Assembly: GCA_946482115.1 (NCBI GenBank)
Contig: CAMLQP010000113.1
Span: forward strand, 1-8,426
From: an uncultured Comamonadaceae bacterium
GTDB taxonomy: Bacteria; Pseudomonadota; Gammaproteobacteria; Burkholderiales; Burkholderiaceae
Direction: 5' to 3'
Length of the DNA stretch: 8,426 bases
A model generated the notes under the pieces. That model was not told the origin of the DNA. It did no database searches and saw only the letters and a program-made list of their open reading frames with translations. The first letter of the stretch is position 1. Each line of letters starts with the position of its first letter. The position numbers were made by a program, and so were the translations under genes. Of this stretch, positions 6,850-8,426 are shown in pieces.

Positions 6850-6859
6850 CGAGGAACTA

Positions 6860-6891
6860 TCATGGCGGGTTGCCTTTTCGCCCCGCCATGA
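6860..6891 (+). promoter_or_regulatory. Inverted repeat enclosing the uvrA start codon
   Basis: TCATGGCGGG (6860-6869) is perfectly complementary to CCCGCCATGA (6882-6891), with a 12-nt loop TTGCCTTTTCGC. The right arm contains the uvrA ATG and the left arm contains the ATG of a 9-codon ORF, so the folded RNA would hide both starts. No Shine-Dalgarno precedes the uvrA ATG. A weak alternative is that TATCAT (6858-6863) is the uvrA -10, in which case transcription begins in the loop and the hairpin never forms in RNA; the repeat could then act as a DNA operator. Confidence 0.5.
6862..6891 (+). CDS. 9-codon upstream ORF coupled to uvrA
   Basis: The ORF encodes MAGCLFAPP and ends in TGA, whose TG is shared with the uvrA ATG (ATGA at 6888-6891). 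It has GAGGAA at 6851-6856, 5 nt before its ATG, a much better initiation site than uvrA's own. Ribosomes finishing here would be placed to re-initiate on uvrA and would have melted the enclosing hairpin. The peptide resembles nothing I recognise. Whether it is transcribed depends on a uvrA start site upstream of about 6850, which cannot be seen from sequence. Confidence 0.35.
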   Translation: MAGCLFAPP

Positions 6892-8426
6892 GCCAGCTTC
6901 CTCCCCCCGAATCCGCCCAGACATTTGCGCCAGGGGCCTACCTGCGCGACGCCCTGCGCCAGCACCGCATCAGCGTGCGCGGCGCCCGCACCCACAACCT
7001 CAAGAACGTCGATCTCGACATCCCGCGCGACCAGCTGGTGGTCATCACCGGGCTGTCGGGTTCGGGCAAATCCAGCCTGGCCTTCGACACGCTGTACGCC
7101 GAAGGCCAGCGCCGCTACGTGGAAAGCCTGTCGGCCTACGCGCGCCAGTTCCTGCAGCTCATGGACAAGCCCGACGTCGACCTGATCGAAGGCCTGTCGC
7201 CAGCCATCAGCATCGAGCAGAAGGCCACCAGCCACAACCCGCGCTCCACCGTGGGCACGGTGACCGAGATCCACGACTACCTGCGCCTGCTGTTCGCCCG
7301 CGCGGGCACGCCGCACTGCCCCGACCATGGCCTGCCGCTGCAGGCCCAGACCGTGAGTCAGATGGTGGACGCGGCGCTGGCGCTGCCCGAGGACACCCGG
7401 CTGATGGTCCTCGCACCCATCGCACGGGAAAAGAAAGGCGAGTTCACCGAGACCTTCGCCGACCTGCAGGCCCAGGGCTACGTGCGCTTCCGGCTCAATG
7501 GCGAGGTGGTGGAATACGGCGACCTGCCGGCGCTCAAGAAGACCGAGAAGCACAACATCGACGTCGTGATCGACCGGCTCAAGGTCAAGCCCGGCATGCA
7601 GCAGCGCCTGGCCGAAAGCTTCGAGGCCGCGCTGCGCCTGGCCGACGGCAAGGCCATCGCGCTGGAGATGGACAGCGGGGTGGAGCACCTGTTCTCCGCC
7701 CGCTACGCCTGCCCGCTGTGCAGCTACGCGCTGGGGGAGCTGGAGCCGCGCCTGTTCTCCTTCAACTCGCCGCAGGGCGCCTGCCCGCGCTGCGACGGCC
7801 TGGGCCAGACCGAATTCTTCGACCCCGAGCGCGTGGTCGCCTTCCCCACGCTGAGCCTGTCCAGCGGCGCCATCAAGGGCTGGGACCGGCGCAACGGCTA
7901 CTACTTCGCACTCATCGAAAGCCTGGCGGCGCACTACCGCTTCGACGTCGACACCCCGTTCGAAAACCTGCCGGAAGCGGTACGCCAGGTGCTGCTGTAC
8001 GGCTCTGGCGATCAGGACATCAAGTTCAGCTACGTACTGGATTCGGGCACCTCGGCCGGCAAGAAGGTCAGCAAGAAACACCCGTTCGAAGGCATCGTGC
8101 GCAACTTTGAGCGCCGCTACCGCGAGACCGATTCGGCCATGGTGCGCGAAGAGCTCTCGCGCTACCGCGCCACCCAGCCCTGCCCCGACTGCGGCGGCAG
8201 CCGCCTGCGCCGCGAGGCGCGCCATGTCTTCATTGGCGAAGGAGAGCTGCAGCGCCCGATCTACGCCATCAGCCACGTGACGCTGGGCGAGGCGCTGGAC
8301 TATTTCCAGCGACTGCGGCTCAGCGGCGCCAAGGCCGAGATCGCCGACAAGGTGGTGCGCGAGATCGGCCTGCGCCTGAAGTTCCTGAACGATGTCGGCC
8401 TGAACTACCTGAGCCTGGACCGCAGC
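6888..8426 (+). CDS. uvrA: UvrABC excinuclease subunit A (N-terminal 513 residues)
   Basis: UvrA is the damage-sensing ABC ATPase of nucleotide excision repair; it loads UvrB at bulky lesions. The frame is open from ATG 6888 to the right edge, covering somewhat over half of the usual roughly 940-970 residues. Visible are the first Walker [10 protein letters not shown] at 55-63, the Q-loop region [13 protein letters not shown] at 86-98, the conserved [23 protein letters not shown] at 102-124, the first zinc module (Cys275/278 and Cys299/302), and [10 protein letters not shown] at 431-440. The window stops at LNYLSLDRS, just before the expected LSGGE signature. About 27 N-terminal residues precede the conserved [13 protein letters not shown]. 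Upstream in frame only a TTG at 6870 lies before a stop at 6831, so ATG 6888 is the best start despite lacking a Shine-Dalgarno. No CTG-N10-CAG LexA box is visible. Confidence 0.96.
   Translation, partial: MSQLPPPESAQTFAPGAYLRDALRQHRISVRGARTHNLKNVDLDIPRDQLVVITGLSGSGKSSLAFDTLYAEGQRRYVESLSAYARQFLQLMDKPDVDLIEGLSPAISIEQKATSHNPRSTVGTVTEIHDYLRLLFARAGTPHCPDHGLPLQAQTVSQMVDAALALPEDTRLMVLAPIAREKKGEFTETFADLQAQGYVRFRLNGEVVEYGDLPALKKTEKHNIDVVIDRLKVKPGMQQRLAESFEAALRLADGKAIALEMDSGVEHLFSARYACPLCSYALGELEPRLFSFNSPQGACPRCDGLGQTEFFDPERVVAFPTLSLSSGAIKGWDRRNGYYFALIESLAAHYRFDVDTPFENLPEAVRQVLLYGSGDQDIKFSYVLDSGTSAGKKVSKKHPFEGIVRNFERRYRETDSAMVREELSRYRATQPCPDCGGSRLRREARHVFIGEGELQRPIYAISHVTLGEALDYFQRLRLSGAKAEIADKVVREIGLRLKFLNDVGLNYLSLDRS

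Noticed and set aside
5170..6891. 573-codon open frame on the plus strand opposite trpE
   Set aside because: Shadow of trpE codon bias in GC-rich DNA: no family motif, no ribosome site, and it runs antisense through a clearly real gene.
6828..8276. 482-codon open frame on the minus strand opposite uvrA
   Set aside because: Antisense shadow of uvrA; composition is Ala/Val/Gln-rich without motifs, and it crosses the trp promoter region.
1..8426. Mobile elements, CRISPR arrays, phage genes or other accessory systems
   Set aside because: No transposase, integrase, regular spaced repeats or composition shift seen; all genes fit a chromosomal housekeeping region.

Overview
The window is high-GC DNA with dense, tightly packed genes. 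Gene content and order point to a betaproteobacterium of the Burkholderiales, probably Comamonadaceae (Hydrogenophaga/Acidovorax-like); this is inferred from protein character and synteny, not from a search. Nearly everything lies on the minus strand; only uvrA at the right edge is on the plus strand.

Left end (1-184): two tRNA genes on the minus strand, tRNA-Tyr(GTA) followed by a tRNA-Gly(TCC) cut by the window edge. This matches the start of the tyrU-glyT-thrT-tufB arrangement known from E. coli, so tRNA-Thr and tuf are expected just outside the window.

Middle (200-6615, minus strand, transcribed right to left): one compact operon, trpE-trpG-ltaE-(LysE/RhtB exporter)-trpD-trpC-ung. Junctions run from 4-bp ATGA overlaps (trpE/trpG, trpD/trpC) to gaps of 4, 15, 10 and 5 bp, so the genes are almost certainly co-transcribed and largely translationally coupled. 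TrpE/TrpG make anthranilate from chorismate and glutamine, TrpD adds phosphoribosyl, and TrpC closes the indole ring. trpF, trpB and trpA are absent and must lie elsewhere. Two non-pathway genes sit inside: a PLP-dependent threonine-aldolase-type enzyme and a small amino-acid exporter. A DNA-repair gene, ung, closes the operon.

Right end (6616-6887): a divergent control region between trpE and uvrA, and the most interesting part of the window. On the minus strand an extended -10 element lies 7 nt before the ATG of a 26-codon ORF ending ...GAWPWRKP. This looks like a trp attenuation leader peptide (trpL), probably translated from a leaderless transcript. Between it and trpE are segments that can form mutually exclusive hairpins, including a perfect GGGCCCGG/CCGGGCCC stem, but no U-tract follows. 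On the plus strand, a 9-codon ORF with a good Shine-Dalgarno ends in an ATGA overlap with the uvrA start. A perfect 10-bp inverted repeat encloses both start codons, suggesting start-codon sequestration relieved by upstream translation.

uvrA (6888 to the edge) supplies the first 513 residues of the excision nuclease ATPase. The trp operon is thus bracketed by two DNA-repair genes, uvrA divergent at its head and ung at its tail.
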